From contig NW_027478170.1 in assembly GCF_051020975.1 (NCBI RefSeq), positions 1 to 64,000 of the forward strand: a stretch of DNA of 64,000 nt, written 5' to 3'. The translations under genes and the position numbers were made by a program. Under the pieces are notes generated by a model. The model was not told where the DNA came from. It made no database searches and saw only the letters and a list, made by a program, of their open reading frames with translations. Each line of letters opens with the position of its first letter. Position 1 is the stretch's first letter. The stretch comes from Osmia lignaria lignaria. Lineage: Eukaryota > Arthropoda > Insecta > Hymenoptera > Megachilidae. Shown here in pieces: positions 23,900 through 36,820 of the stretch.

Positions 23900-25470
23900 C
23901 AAAAAAGGTCTCTTAACATTTTGCCATAGCTCGCTTCGTTTCCTAGATATTTGCAGATTTATCCCAAGGGAAGGGGCCTGACGGACATATTTCGAGATAT
24001 TTCTTCTTCTTGTTGTTCTTCTTCTGCACAGCAAAACTGGAAGTGGCATTTGCAGCTCGCAATAGTGCAGAGTTATCTCAAAGAAAGGGGCCACGGTGTT
24101 TCTGTATCTCTATTATGTTGGTGCGGCTTCGGAACTTTTAAATATCTTGATATATCTCGAGAACTACGCATCTGATCAAAAAATATCATAGAACATAAAA
24201 AGTAGGAAACTTAATTCTCTACAAAAAAGGTCTCATAACATTTTGCCATAGCTCGCTTCGTTTCCGAGATATTTGCAGATTTATCTCAAGGGAAGGGGCC
24301 TGACGGACATATTTCGAGATATTTCTTCTTCTTGTTGTTCTTCTTCTGCACAGCTAAGCTGGAAGTGGCATTTGCAGCTCGCAATAGTGCAGAGTTATGT
24401 CAAAGAAAGGGGCCACGGTGTTTCTGTATCTCTATTATGTTGGTGCGGCTTCGGAACTTTTGAATATCTTGATATATCTCGAGAACTACGCATCTGATCA
24501 AAAAATATCATAGAACATGAAAAGTAGGAAACTTAATTCTCTACAAATACGGTCTCTTAACATTTTGCCATAGCTCGCTTCGTTTCCGAGATATTTGCAG
24601 ATTTATCCCAAGGGAAGGGGCCTGAGGGACATATTTCGAGATATTTCTTCTTCTTGTTGTTCTTCTTCTGCACAGCTAAGCTGGAAGTGGCATTTGCAGC
24701 TCGCAATAGTGCAGAGTTATCTCAAAGAAAGGGGCCACGGTGTTTCTGTATCTCTATTATGTTGGTGCGGCTTCGGAACTTCTAAATATCTTGATATATC
24801 TCGAGAACTACGCATCTGATCAAAAAATATCATAGAACATAAAAAGTAGGAAACCTAATTCTCTACAAAAAAGGTCTCTTAACATTTTGCCATAGCTCGC
24901 TTCGTTTCCTAGATATTTGCAGATTTATCCCAAGGGAAGGGGCCTGACGGACATATTTCGAGATATTTCTTCTTCTTGTTGTTCTTCTTCTGCACAGCAA
25001 AACTGGAAGTGGCATTTGCAGCTCGCAATAGTGCAGAGTTATCTCAAAGAAAGGGGCCACGGTGTTTCTGTATCTCTATTATGTTGGTGCGGCTTCGGAA
25101 CTTTTAAATATCTTGATATATCTCGAGAACTACGCATCTGATCAAAAAATATCATAGAACATAAAAAGTAGGAAACTTAATTCTCTACAAAAAAGGTCTC
25201 ATAACATTTTGCCATAGCTCGCTTCGTTTCCGAGATATTTGCAGATTTATCTCAAGGGAAGGGGCCTGACGGACATATTTCGAGATATTTCTTCTTCTTG
25301 TTGTTCTTCTTCTGCACAGCTAAGCTGGAAGTGGCATTTGCAGCTCGCAATAGTGCAGAGTTATGTCAAAGAAAGGGGCCACGGTGTTTCTGTATCTCTA
25401 TTATGTTGGTGCGGCTTCGGAACTTTTGAATATCTTGATATATCTCGAGAACTACGCATCTGATCAAAAA
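23900..25470. repeat. Two-unit segment repeated at 3-unit spacing (966 bp)
   Basis: Shared rare variants TTTCCTAGATAT (23,939 and 24,905), TCTCATAAC, GTTATGTC and TTTTGAATATC place units 23951 and 24273 beside their copies 24917 and 25239, with unit 24595 between. Confidence 0.8.
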
Positions 25471-25560
25471 ATATCATAGAACATAAAAAGTAGGAAACTT
25501 AATTCTCTACAAAAAAGGTCTCTTAACATTTTGCCATAGCTCGCTTCGTTTCCGAGATAT

Positions 25561-26204
25561 TTGCAGATTTATCTCAAGGGAAGGGGCCTGACGGACATAT
25601 TTCGAGATATTTCTTCTTCTTGTTGTTCTTCTTCTGCACAGCTAAACTGGAAGTGGCATTTGCGGCTGGCACTAGTGCAGAGTTATCTCAAAGAAAGGGG
25701 CCACGGTGTTTCTGTATCTCTATTATGTTGGTGCGGTTTCGGAACTTTTAAATATCTTGATATATCTCGAGAACTACGCATCTGATCAAAAAATATCATA
25801 GAACATGAAAAGTAGGAAACTTAATTCTCTACAAATACGGTCTCTTAAGATTTTGCCATAGCTCTCTTCGTTTCCGAGATATTTGCAGATTTATCTCAAG
25901 GGAAGGGGCCTGACGGACATATTTCGAGATATTTCTTCTTCTTGTTGTTCTTCTTCTGCACAGCTAAACTGGAAGTGGCATTTGCGGCTGGCACTAGTGC
26001 AGAGTTATCTCAAAGAAAGGGGCCACGGTGTTTCTGTATCTCTATTATGTTGGTGCGGTTTCGGAACTTTTAAATATCTTGATATATCTCGAGAACTACG
26101 CATCTGATCAAAAAATATCATAGAACATGAAAAGTAGGAAACTTAATTCTCTACAAATACGGTCTCTTAACATTTTGCCATAGCTCGCTTCGTTTCCGAG
26201 ATAT
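25561..26204. repeat. Adjacent monomer duplication
   Basis: Units 25561 and 25883 look identical over the first ~290 bp, including the rare GCGGCTGGCACTAG and GCGGTTTCGG and the tail AACATGAAAAG with ACAAATACGG. They differ near the end (CTTAAGA and CTCTCTTCG before 25883, CTTAACA and CTCGCTTCG before 26205). Confidence 0.75.
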
Positions 26205-28379
26205 TTGCAGATTTATCTCAAGGGAACGAGCCTGACGGACATATTTCGAGATACTTCTTCTTCTTGTTGTTCTTCTTCTGCACAGCTAAGCTGGAAGTGG
26301 CATTTGCAGCTCGCAATAGTGCAGAGTTATCTCAAAGAAAGGGGCCACGGTGTTTCTGTATCTCTATTATGTTGGTGCGGCTTCGGAACTTTTAAATATC
26401 TTGATATATCTCGAGAACTACGCATCTGATCAAAAAATATCATAGAACATAAAAAGTAGGAAACTTAATTCTCTACAAAAAAGGTCTCTTAACATTTTGC
26501 CATAGCTCGCTTCGTTTCCGAGATATTTGCAGATTTATCTCAAGGGAAGGGGCCTAACGGACATATTTCGAGATATTTCTTCTTCTTGTTGTTCTTCTTC
26601 TGCACAGCTAAACTGGAAGTGGCATTTCCAGCTCGCAATAGTGCAGAGTTACCTCAAAGAAAGGAGCCACGGTGTTTCTGTATCTCTATTATGTTGGTGC
26701 GGCTTCGGAACTTTTAAATATCTTGATATATCTCGAGAACTACGCATCTGATCAAAAAATATCATAGAACATAAAAAGTAGGAAACATAATTCTCTACAA
26801 AAAAGGTCTCTTAACATTTTGCCATAGCTCGCTTCGTTTCCGAGATATTTGCAGATTTATCTCAAGGGAAGGGGCCTGACGGACATATTTCGAGATATTT
26901 CTTCTTCTTGTTGTTCTTCTTCTGCACAGCTAAACTGGAAGTGGCATTTGCGGCTGGCACTAGTGCAGAGTTATCTCAAAGAAAGGGGCCACGGTGTTTC
27001 AGTATCTCTATTATGTTGGTGCGGTTTCGGAACTTTTAAATATCTTGATATATCTCGAGAACTACGCATCTGATCAAAAAATATCATAGAACATGAAAAG
27101 TAGGAAACTTAATTCTCTACAAATACGGTCTCTTAACATTTTGCCATAGCTCGCTTCGTTTCCGAGATATTTGCAGATTTATCTCAAGGGAAGGGGCCTG
27201 ACGGACATATTTCGAGATATTTCTTCTTCTTGTTGTTCTTCTTCTGCACAGCTAAGCTGGAAGTGGCATTTGCAGCTCGCAATAGTGCAGAGTTATCTCA
27301 AAGAAAGGGGCCACGGTGTTTCTGTATCTCTATTATGTTGGTGCGGCTTCGGAACTTTTAAATATCTCGATATATCTCGAAAACTACGCTTCTGATCAAA
27401 AAATATCATAGAACATAAATTGTAGGAAACATAATTCTCTACAAAAAACGTCTCTTAACATTTTGCCATATCTCGCTTCGTTTCCGAGATATTTGCAGAT
27501 TCAGCTCAAAGGAACGGGCCTGACGGACATATTTCGAGATATTTCTCCTTCTTGTTGTTCTTCCTCTGCACAGCTAAGCTGGAAGTGGCATTTGCAGCTC
27601 GCAATAGTGCAGAGTTATCTCAAAGAAAGGGGCCACGGTGTTTCTGTATCTCTATTATGTTGGTGCGGCTTCGGAACTTTTAAATATCTTGATATATCTC
27701 GAGAACTACGCATCTGATCAAAAAATATCATAGAACATAAAAAGTAGGAAACTTAATTCTCTACAAAAAAGGTCTCTTAACATTTTGCCATAGCTCGCTT
27801 CGTTTCCGAGATATTTGCAGATTTATCTCAAGGGAAGGGGCCTGACGGACATATTTCGAGATATTTCTTCTTCTTGTTGTTCTTCTTCTGCACAGCTAAG
27901 CTGGAAGTGGCATTTACAGCTCGCAATAGTGCAGAGTTATCTCAAAGAAAGGGGCCACGGTGTTTCTGTATCTCTATTATGTTGGTGCGGCTTCGGAACT
28001 TTTAAATATCTTGATATATCTCGAGAACTACGCATCTGATCAAAAAATATCATAGAACATAAAAAGTAGGAAACTTAATTCTCTACAAAAAAGGTCGCTT
28101 AACATTTTGCCATAGCTCGCTTCGTTTCCGAGATATTTGCATATTTATCTCAAGGGAAGGGGCCTGACGGACATATTTCGAGATATTTCTTCTTCTTGTT
28201 GTTCTTCTTCTGCACAGCTAAGCTGGAAGTGGCATTTGCGGCTCGCACTAGTGCAGAGTTATCTCAACGAAAGGGGCCACGGTGTTTCTGTATCTCTATT
28301 ATGTTGGTGCGGCTTCGGAACTTTTAAATATCTCGATATATCTCGAAAACTACGCTTCTGAACAAAAAATATCATAGAA

Positions 28380-29505
28380 CATAAATTGTAGGAAACATAA
28401 TTCTCTACAAAAAAGGTCTCTTAACATTTTGCCATAGCTCGCTTCGTTTCCGAGATATTTGCAGATATATCTCAAGGGAAGGGGCCTGACGGACATATTT
28501 CGAGATATTTCTTCTTCTTGTTGTTCTTCTTCTGCACAGCTTAACTGGAAGTGGCATTTACAGCTCGCAATAGTGCAGAGTTATCTCAAAGAAAGGGGCC
28601 ACGGTGTTTCTGTATCTCTATTATGTTGGTGCGGCTTCGGAACTTTTAAATATCTTGATATATCTCGAGAACTACGCATCTGATCAAAAAATATCATAGA
28701 ACATAAAAAGTAGGAAACTTAATTCTCTACAAAAAAGGTCTCTTAACATTTTGCCATAGCTCGCTTCGTTTCCGAGATATTTGCAGATTTATCTCAAGGG
28801 AAGGGGCCTGACGGACATATTTCGAGATATTTCTTCTTCTTGTTGTTCTTCTTCTGCACAGCTAAGCTGGAAGTGGCATTTGCGGCTCGCAATAGTGCAG
28901 AGTTATCTCAACGAAAGGGGCCACGGTGTTTCTGTATCTCTATTCTGTTGGTGCGGCTTCGGAACTTTTAAATATCTCGATATATCTCGAAAACTATGCT
29001 TCTGATCAAAAAATATCATAGAACATAAATTGTAGGAAACATAATTCTCTACAAAAAAGGTCTCTTAACATTTTGCCATAGCTCGCTTCGTTTCCGAGAT
29101 ATTTGCAGATTTATCTCAAGGGAAGGGGCTGACGGACATATTTCGAGATATTTCTTCTTCTTGTTGTTCTTCTTCTGCACAGCTAAGCTGAGAGTGGCAT
29201 TTGCAGCTCGCAATAGTGCAGAGTTATCTCAAACAAAGGGGCCACGGTGTTTCTGTATCTCTATTATGTTGGTGCGGCTTCGGAACTTTTAAATATCTTG
29301 ATATATCTCGAGAACTACGCATCTGATCAGAAAATATCATAGAAGATAAAAAGTAGGAAACTTAATTCTCTACAAAAAAGGTCTCTTAACATTTTGCCAT
29401 AGCTCGCTTCGTTTCCGAGATATTTGCAGATATATCTCAAGGGAAGGGGCCTGACGGACATACTTCGAGATATTTCTTCTTCTTGTTGTTCTTCTTCTGC
29501 ACAGC
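28380..29505. repeat. Segment duplicated 12 units downstream (about 32,240-33,365)
   Basis: Units 28459, 28781, 29103 and the head of 29424 match 32321, 32643, 32965 and 33286. Shared variants include CAGCTTAACTGG, TATTCTGTTGG, AAACTATGC, GGGGCTGACGG (1-bp deletion), AGCTGAGAGTGG, CAAACAAAGG, AGAAGATAAAAAG and CATACTTCGAG. Confidence 0.85.
29103..29423. repeat. 321-bp unit with C deletion (GGGGCTGACGG)
   Basis: One C of GGGGCCTGACGG is missing at about 29,129. The same deletion, with AGCTGAGAGTGG and CAAACAAAGG, is in unit 32965-33285, the only other copy, so both descend from one event. Confidence 0.9.
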
Positions 29506-32500
29506 AAAACTGGAAGTGGCATTTGCGGCTGGCACTAGTGCAGAGTTATCTCAAAGAAAGGGGCCACGGTGTTTCAGTATCTCTATTATGTTGGTGCGGT
29601 TTCGGAACTTTTAAATATCTTGATATATCTCGAGAACTACGCATCTGATCAAAAAATATCATAGAACATGAAAAGTAGGAAACTTAATTCTCTACAAATA
29701 CGGTCTCTTAACATTTTGCCATAGCTCGCTTCGTTTCCGAGATATTTGCAGATTTATCTCAAGGGAAGGGGCCTGACGGACATATTTCGAGATATTTCTT
29801 CTTCTTGTTGTTCTTCTTCTGCACAGCTAAGCTGGAAGTGGCATTTGCAGCTCGCAATAGTGCAGAGTTATCTCAAAGAAAGGGGCCACGGTGTTTCTGT
29901 ATCTCTATTATGTTGGTGCGGCTTCGGAACTTTTAAATATCTCGATATATCTCGAAAACTACGCTTCTGATCAAAAAATATCATAGAACATAAATTGTAG
30001 GAAACATAATTCTCTACAAAAAACGTCTCTTAACATTTTGCCATATCTCGCTTCGTTTCCGAGATATTTGCAGATTCAGCTCAAAGGAACGGGCCTGACG
30101 GACATATTTCGAGATATTTCTCCTTCTTGTTGTTCTTCCTCTGCACAGCTAAGCTGGAAGTGGCATTTGCAGCTCGCAATAGTGCAGAGTTATCTCAAAG
30201 AAAGGGGCCACGGTGTTTCTGTATCTCTATTATGTTGGTGCGGCTTCGGAACTTTTAAATATCTTGATATATCTCGAGAACTACGCATCTGATCAAAAAA
30301 TATCATAGAACATAAAAAGTAGGAAACTTAATTCTCTACAAAAAAGGTCTCTTAACATTTTGCCATAGCTCGCTTCGTTTCCGAGATATTTGCAGATTTA
30401 TCTCAAGGGAAGGGGCCTGACGGACATATTTCGAGATATTTCTTCTTCTTGTTGTTCTTCTTCTGCACAGCTAAGCTGGAAGTGGCATTTACAGCTCGCA
30501 ATAGTGCAGAGTTATCTCAAAGAAAGGGGCCACGGTGTTTCTGTATCTCTATTATGTTGGTGCGGCTTCGGAACTTTTAAATATCTCGATATATCTCGAA
30601 AACTACGCTTCTGAACAAAAAATATCATAGAACATAAAAAGTAGGAAACTTAATTCTCTACAAAAAAGGTCGCTTAACATTTTGCCATAGCTCGCTTCGT
30701 TTCCGAGATATTTGCATATTTATCTCAAGGGAAGGGGCCTGACGGACATATTTCGAGATATTTCTTCTTCTTGTTGTTCTTCTTCTGCACAGCTAAGCTG
30801 GAAGTGGCATTTGCGGCTCGCACTAGTGCAGAGTTATCTCAACGAAAGGGGCCACGGTGTTTCTGTATCTCTATTATGTTGGTGCGGCTTCGGAACTTTT
30901 AAATATCTCGATATATCTCGAGAACTACGCATCTGATCAAAAAATATCATAGAACATGAAAAGTAGGAAACTTAATTCTCTACAAATACGGTCTCTTAAC
31001 ATTTTGCCATAGCTCGCTTCGTTTCCGAGATATTTGCAGATTTATCTCAAGGGAAGGGGCCTGACGGACATATTTCGAGATATTTCTTCTTCTTGTTGTT
31101 CTTCTTCTGCACAGCTAAGCTGGAAGTGGCATTTGCAGCTCGCAATAGTGCAGAGTTATCTCAAAGAAAGGGGCCACGGTGTTTCTGTATCTCTATTATG
31201 TTGGTGCGGCTTCGGAACTTTTAAATATCTCGATATATCTCGAAAACTACGCTTCTGATCAAAAAATATCATAGAACATAAATTGTAGGAAACATAATTC
31301 TCTACAAAAAACGTCTCTTAACATTTTGCCATATCTCGCTTCGTTTCCGAGATATTTGCAGATTCAGCTCAAAGGAACGGGCCTGACGGACATATTTCGA
31401 GATATTTCTCCTTCTTGTTGTTCTTCCTCTGCACAGCTAAGCTGGAAGTGGCATTTGCAGCTCGCAATAGTGCAGAGTTATCTCAAAGAAAGGGGCCACG
31501 GTGTTTCTGTATCTCTATTATGTTGGTGCGGCTTCGGAACTTTTAAATATCTTGATATATCTCGAGAACTACGCATCTGATCAAAAAATATCATAGAACA
31601 TAAAAAGTAGGAAACTTAATTCTCTACAAAAAAGGTCTCTTAACATTTTGCCATAGCTCGCTTCGTTTCCGAGATATTTGCAGATTTATCTCAAGGGAAG
31701 GGGCCTGACGGACATATTTCGAGATATTTCTTCTTCTTGTTGTTCTTCTTCTGCACAGCTAAGCTGGAAGTGGCATTTACAGCTCGCAATAGTGCAGAGT
31801 TATCTCAAAGAAAGGGGCCACGGTGTTTCTGTATCTCTATTATGTTGGTGCGGCTTCGGAACTTTTAAATATCTCGATATATCTCGAAAACTACGCTTCT
31901 GAACAAAAAATATCATAGAACATAAAAAGTAGGAAACTTAATTCTCTACAAAAAAGGTCGCTTAACATTTTGCCATAGCTCGCTTCGTTTCCGAGATATT
32001 TGCATATTTATCTCAAGGGAAGGGGCCTGACGGACATATTTCGAGATATTTCTTCTTCTTGTTGTTCTTCTTCTGCACAGCTAAGCTGGAAGTGGCATTT
32101 GCGGCTCGCACTAGTGCAGAGTTATCTCAACGAAAGGGGCCACGGTGTTTCTGTATCTCTATTATGTTGGTGCGGCTTCGGAACTTTTAAATATCTCGAT
32201 ATATCTCGAAAACTACGCTTCTGAACAAAAAATATCATAGAACATAAATTGTAGGAAACATAATTCTCTCCAAAAAGGTCTGTTAACATTTTGCCATAGC
32301 TCGCTTCGTTTCCGAGATATTTGCAGATATATCTCAAGGGAAGGGGCCTGACGGACATATTTCGAGATATTTCTTCTTCTTGTTGTTCTTCTTCTGCACA
32401 GCTTAACTGGAAGTGGCATTTACAGCTCGCAATAGTGCAGAGTTATCTCAAAGAAAGGGGCCACGGTGTTTCTGTATCTCTATTATGTTGGTGCGGCTTC

Positions 32501-32964
32501 GGAACTTTTAAATATCTTGATATATCTCGAGAACTACGCATCTGATCAAAAAATATCATAGAACATAAAAAGTAGGAAACTTAATTCTCTACAAAAAAGG
32601 TCTCTTAACATTTTGCCATAGCTCGCTTCGATTCCGAGATATTTGCAGATTTATCTCAAGGGAAGGGGCCTGACGGACATATTTCGAGATATTTCTTCTT
32701 CTTGTTGTTCTTCTTCTGCACAGCTAAGCTGGAAGTGGCATTTGCGGCTCGCAATAGTGCAGAGTTATCTCAACGAAAGGGGCCACGGTGTTTCTGTATC
32801 TCTATTCTGTTGGTGCGGCTTCGGAACTTTTAAATATCTCGATATATCTCGAAAACTATGCTTCTGATCAAAAAATATCATAGAACATAAATTGTAGGAA
32901 ACATAATTCTCTACAAAAAAGGTCTCTTAACATTTTGCCATAGCTCGCTTCGTTTCCGAGATAT

Positions 32965-33285
32965 TTGCAGATTTATCTCAAGGGAAGGGGCTGACGGACA
33001 TATTTCGAGATATTTCTTCTTCTTGTTGTTCTTCTTCTGCACAGCTAAGCTGAGAGTGGCATTTGCAGCTCGCAATAGTGCAGAGTTATCTCAAACAAAG
33101 GGGCCACGGTGTTTCTGTATCTCTATTATGTTGGTGCGGCTTCGGAACTTTTAAATATCTTGATATATCTCGAGAACTACGCATCTGATCAGAAAATATC
33201 ATAGAAGATAAAAAGTAGGAAACTTAATTCTCTACAAAAAAGGTCTCTTAACATTTTGCCATAGCTCGCTTCGTTTCCGAGATAT
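32965..33285. repeat. 321-bp unit with C deletion, second copy
   Basis: Same deletion (about 32,991) and private variants as unit 29103. Just upstream, near 32,270-32,276, unit 32000 carries an independent 1-bp loss in the A run (CTCTCCAAAAAGG instead of CTCTACAAAAAAGG). Confidence 0.9.
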
Positions 33286-36200
33286 TTGCAGATATATCTC
33301 AAGGGAAGGGGCCTGACGGACATACTTCGAGATATTTCTTCTTCTTGTTGTTCTTCTTCTGCACAGCAAAACTGGAAGTGGCATTTCCAGCTCGCAATAG
33401 TGCAGAGTTATCTCAAAGAAAGGGGCCACGGTGCTTCTGTATCTCTATTATGTTGGTGCGGCTTCGGAACTTTTAAATATCTTGATATATCTCGAGAACT
33501 ACGCATCTGATCAAAAAATAGCATAGAACATAAAAAGTAGGAAACTTAATTCTCTACAAAAAAGGTCTCTTAACATTTTGCCATAGCTCGCTTCGTTTCC
33601 GAGATATTTGCAGATTTATCCCAAGGGAAGGGGCCTGAGGGACATATTTCGAGATATTTCTTCTTCTTGTTGTTCTTCTTCTGCACAGCTAAGCTGGAAG
33701 TGGCATTTGCAGCTCGCAATAGTGCAGAGTTATCTCAAAGAAAGGGGCCACGGTGTTTCTGTATCTCTATTATGTTGGTGCGGCTTCGGAACTTTTAAAT
33801 ATCTTGATATATCTCGAGAACTACGCATCTGATCAAAAAATATCATAGAACATAAAAAGTAGGAAACTTAATTCTCTACAAAAAAGGTCTCTTAACATTT
33901 TGCCATAGCTCGCTTCGTTTCCGAGATATTTGCAGATATATCTCAAGGGAAGGGGCCTGACGGACATATTTCGAGATATTTCTTCTTCTTGTTGTTCTTC
34001 TTCTGCACAGCGAAACTGGAAGTGGCATTTCCAGCTCGCAATAGTGCAGAGTTATCTCAAAGAAAGGGGCCACGGTGTTTCTGTATCTCTATTATGTTGG
34101 TGCGGCTTCGGAACTTTTAAATATCTTGATATATCTCGAGAACTACGCATCTGATCAAAAAATATCATAGAACATAAAAAGTAGGAAACTTAATTCTCTA
34201 CAAAAAAGGTCTCTTAACATTTTGCCATAGCTCGCTTCGTTTCCGAGATATTTGCAGATTTATCCCAAGGGAAGGGGCCTGAGGGACATATTTCGAGATA
34301 CTTCTTCTTCTTGTTGTTCTTCTTCTGCACAGCTAAGCTGGAAGTGGCATTTGCAGCTCGCAATAGTGCAGAGTTGTCTCAAAGAAAGGGGCCACGGTGT
34401 TTCTGTATCTCTATTATGTTGGTGCGGCTTCGGAACTTTTAAATATCTTGATATATCTCGAGAACTACGCATCTGATCAAAAAATATCATAGAACATAAA
34501 AAGTAGGAAACTTAATTCTCTACAAAAAAGGTCTCTTAACATTTTGCCATAGCTCGCTTCGTTTCCGAGATATTTGCAGATTTATCCCAAGGGAAGGGGC
34601 CTGAGGGACATATTTCGAGATATTTCTTCTTCTTGTTGTTCTTCTTCTGCACAGCTAAGCTGGAAGTGGCATTTGCAGCTCGCAATAGTGCAGAGTTATC
34701 TCAAAGAAAGGGGCCACGGTGTTTCTGTATCTCTATTATGTTGGTGCGGCTTCGGAACTTTTAAATATCTTGATATATCTCGAGAACTACGCATCTGATC
34801 AGAAAATATCATAGAAGATAAAAAGTAGGAAACTTAATTCTCTACAAAAAAGGTCTCTTAACATTTTGCCATAGCTCGCTTCGTTTCCGAGATATTTGCA
34901 GATATATCTCAAGGGAAGGGGCCTGACGGACATACTTCGAGATATTTCTTCTTCTTGTTGTTCTTCTTCTGCACAGCAAAACTGGAAGTGGCATTTCCAG
35001 CTCGCAATAGTGCAGAGTTATCTCAAAGAAAGGGGCCACGGTGTTTCTGTATCTCTATTATGTTGGTGCGGCTTCGGAACTTTTAAATATCTTGATATAT
35101 CTCGAGAACTACGCATCTGATCAAAAAATAGCATAGAACATAAAAAGTAGGAAACTTAATTCTCTACAAAAAAGGTCTCTTAACATTTTGCCATAGCTCG
35201 CTTCGTTTCCGAGATATTTGCAGATTTATCCCAAGGGAAGGGGCCTGAGGGACATATTTCGAGATATTTCTTCTTCTTGTTGTTCTTCTTCTGCACAGCT
35301 AAGCTGGAAGTGGCATTTGCAGCTCGCAATAGTGCAGAGTTATCTCAAAGAAAGGGGCCACGGTGTTTCTGTATCTCTATTATGTTGGTGCGGCTTCGGA
35401 ACTTTTAAATATCTTGATATATCTCGAGAACTACGCATCTGATCAAAAAATATCATAGAACATAAAAAGTAGGAAACTTAATTCTCTACAAAAAAGGTCT
35501 CTTAACATTTTGCCATAGCTCGCTTCGTTTCCGAGATATTTGCAGATATATCTCAAGGGAAGGGGCCTGACGGACATATTTCGAGATATTTCTTCTTCTT
35601 GTTGTTCTTCTTCTGCACAGCGAAACTGGAAGTGGCATTTCCAGCTCGCAATAGTGCAGAGTTATCTCAAAGAAAGGGGCCACGGTGTTTCTGTATCTCT
35701 ATTATGTTGGTGCGGCTTCGGAACTTTTAAATATCTTGATATATCTCGAGAACTACGCATCTGATCAAAAAATATCATAGAACATAAAAAGTAGGAAACT
35801 TAATTCTCTACAAAAAAGGTCTCTTAACATTTTGCCATAGCTCGCTTCGTTTCCGAGATATTTGCAGATTTATCCCAAGGGAAGGGGCCTGAGGGACATA
35901 TTTCGAGATACTTCTTCTTCTTGTTGTTCTTCTTCTGCACAGCTAAGCTGGAAGTGGCATTTGCAGCTCGCAATAGTGCAGAGTTGTCTCAAAGAAAGGG
36001 GCCACGGTGTTTCTGTATCTCTATTATGTTGGTGCGGCTTCGGAACTTTTAAATATCTTGATATATCTCGAGAACTACGCATCTGATCAAAAAATATCAT
36101 AGAACATAAAAAGTAGGAAACTTAATTCTCTACAAAAAAGGTCTCTTAACATTTTGCCATAGCTCGCTTCGTTTCCGAGATATTTGCAGATTTATCCCAA

Positions 36201-36409
36201 GGGAAGGGGCCTGAGGGACATATTTCGAGATATTTCTTCTTCTTGTTGTTCTTCTTCTGCACAGCTAAGCTGGAAGTGGCATTTGCAGCTCGCAATAGTG
36301 CAGAGTTATCTCAAAGAAAGGGGCCACGGTGTTTCTGTATCTCTATTATGTTGGTGCGGCTTCGGAACTTTTAAATATCTTGATATATCTCGAGAACTAC
36401 GCATCTGAT
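33190..36409. repeat. 5-unit (1,610-bp) direct tandem duplication
   Basis: The order of five units starting at 33286 repeats starting at 34896. Shared markers are GATCAGAAAATATC with AGAAGATAAAAAG (33,188/34,798), CATACTTCG, AAAATAGCATAG, CAGCGAAACTGG and GTTGTCTC. The only difference I saw is GGTGCTTCTG (33,432) against GGTGTTTCTG. This is among the most recent-looking events in the window. Confidence 0.9.
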
Positions 36410-36820
36410 CAAAAAATATCATAGAACATAAAAAGTAGGAAACCTAATTCTCTACAAAAAAGGTCTCTTAACATTTTGCCATAGCTCGCTTCGTTTCCGA
36501 GATATTTGCAGATTTATCCCAAGGGAAGGGGCCTGACGGACATATTTCGAGATATTTCTTCTTCTTGTTGTTCTTCTTCTGCACAGCAAAACTGGAAGTG
36601 GCATTTCCAGCTCGCAATAGTGCAGAGTTATCTCAAAGAAAGGGGCCACGGTGTTTCTGTATCTCTATTATGTTGGTGCGGCTTCGGAACTTTTAAATAT
36701 CTTGATATATCTCGAGGACTACGCATCTGATCAGAAAATATCATAGAACATAAAAAGTAGGGAACTTAATTCTCTACAAAAAAGGTCTCTTAACATTTTG
36801 CCATAGCTCGCTTCGTTTCC

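Larger units (their letters stand above)
21360..25560. repeat. Zone 2: QQ and TTTATCCC-head units, no B tails
   Basis: All tails are class A or the TCTCGAGGAC subclass. Heads with TTTATCCCAAGG paired with CCTGAGGGAC are frequent, alternating with QQ units. Short duplications at 5-unit and 3-unit spacing lie here. Confidence 0.75.
26850..32320. repeat. 8-unit then 4-unit nested tandem duplications
   Basis: Unit 27171 recurs at 29746 and 31034; 27493 (GCCATATCTCG, TCTCCTTC, TTCCTCTGC) at 30068 and 31356; 27815 at 30390 and 31678; 28137 (TTGCATATTT, CTCAACGAAAGG) at 30712 and 32000. The shifts are 2,575 bp (8 units minus the 1-bp deletion at 29,129) and 1,288 bp. The junctions are the hybrid units 29424 and 30712. 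Confidence 0.85.
25560..33190. repeat. Zone 3: return of B tails, 8-unit and 4-unit tandem duplications
   Basis: Begins with two near-identical N units carrying ttgcggctggcactag and GCGGTTTCGG (25561, 25883), a combination found again at 26849 and 29424. B tails return at about 27.37 kb. The zone contains the two clearest recombination junctions in the window. Confidence 0.75.

Noticed and set aside
27463..27717. 84-codon version of the plus frame (27463, 30038, 31326, 39375, 40019)
   Set aside because: The longer frame comes from GCCATAG changed to GCCATAT, which removes an upstream stop; it still begins at TTG. It is a variant of the same chance frame.
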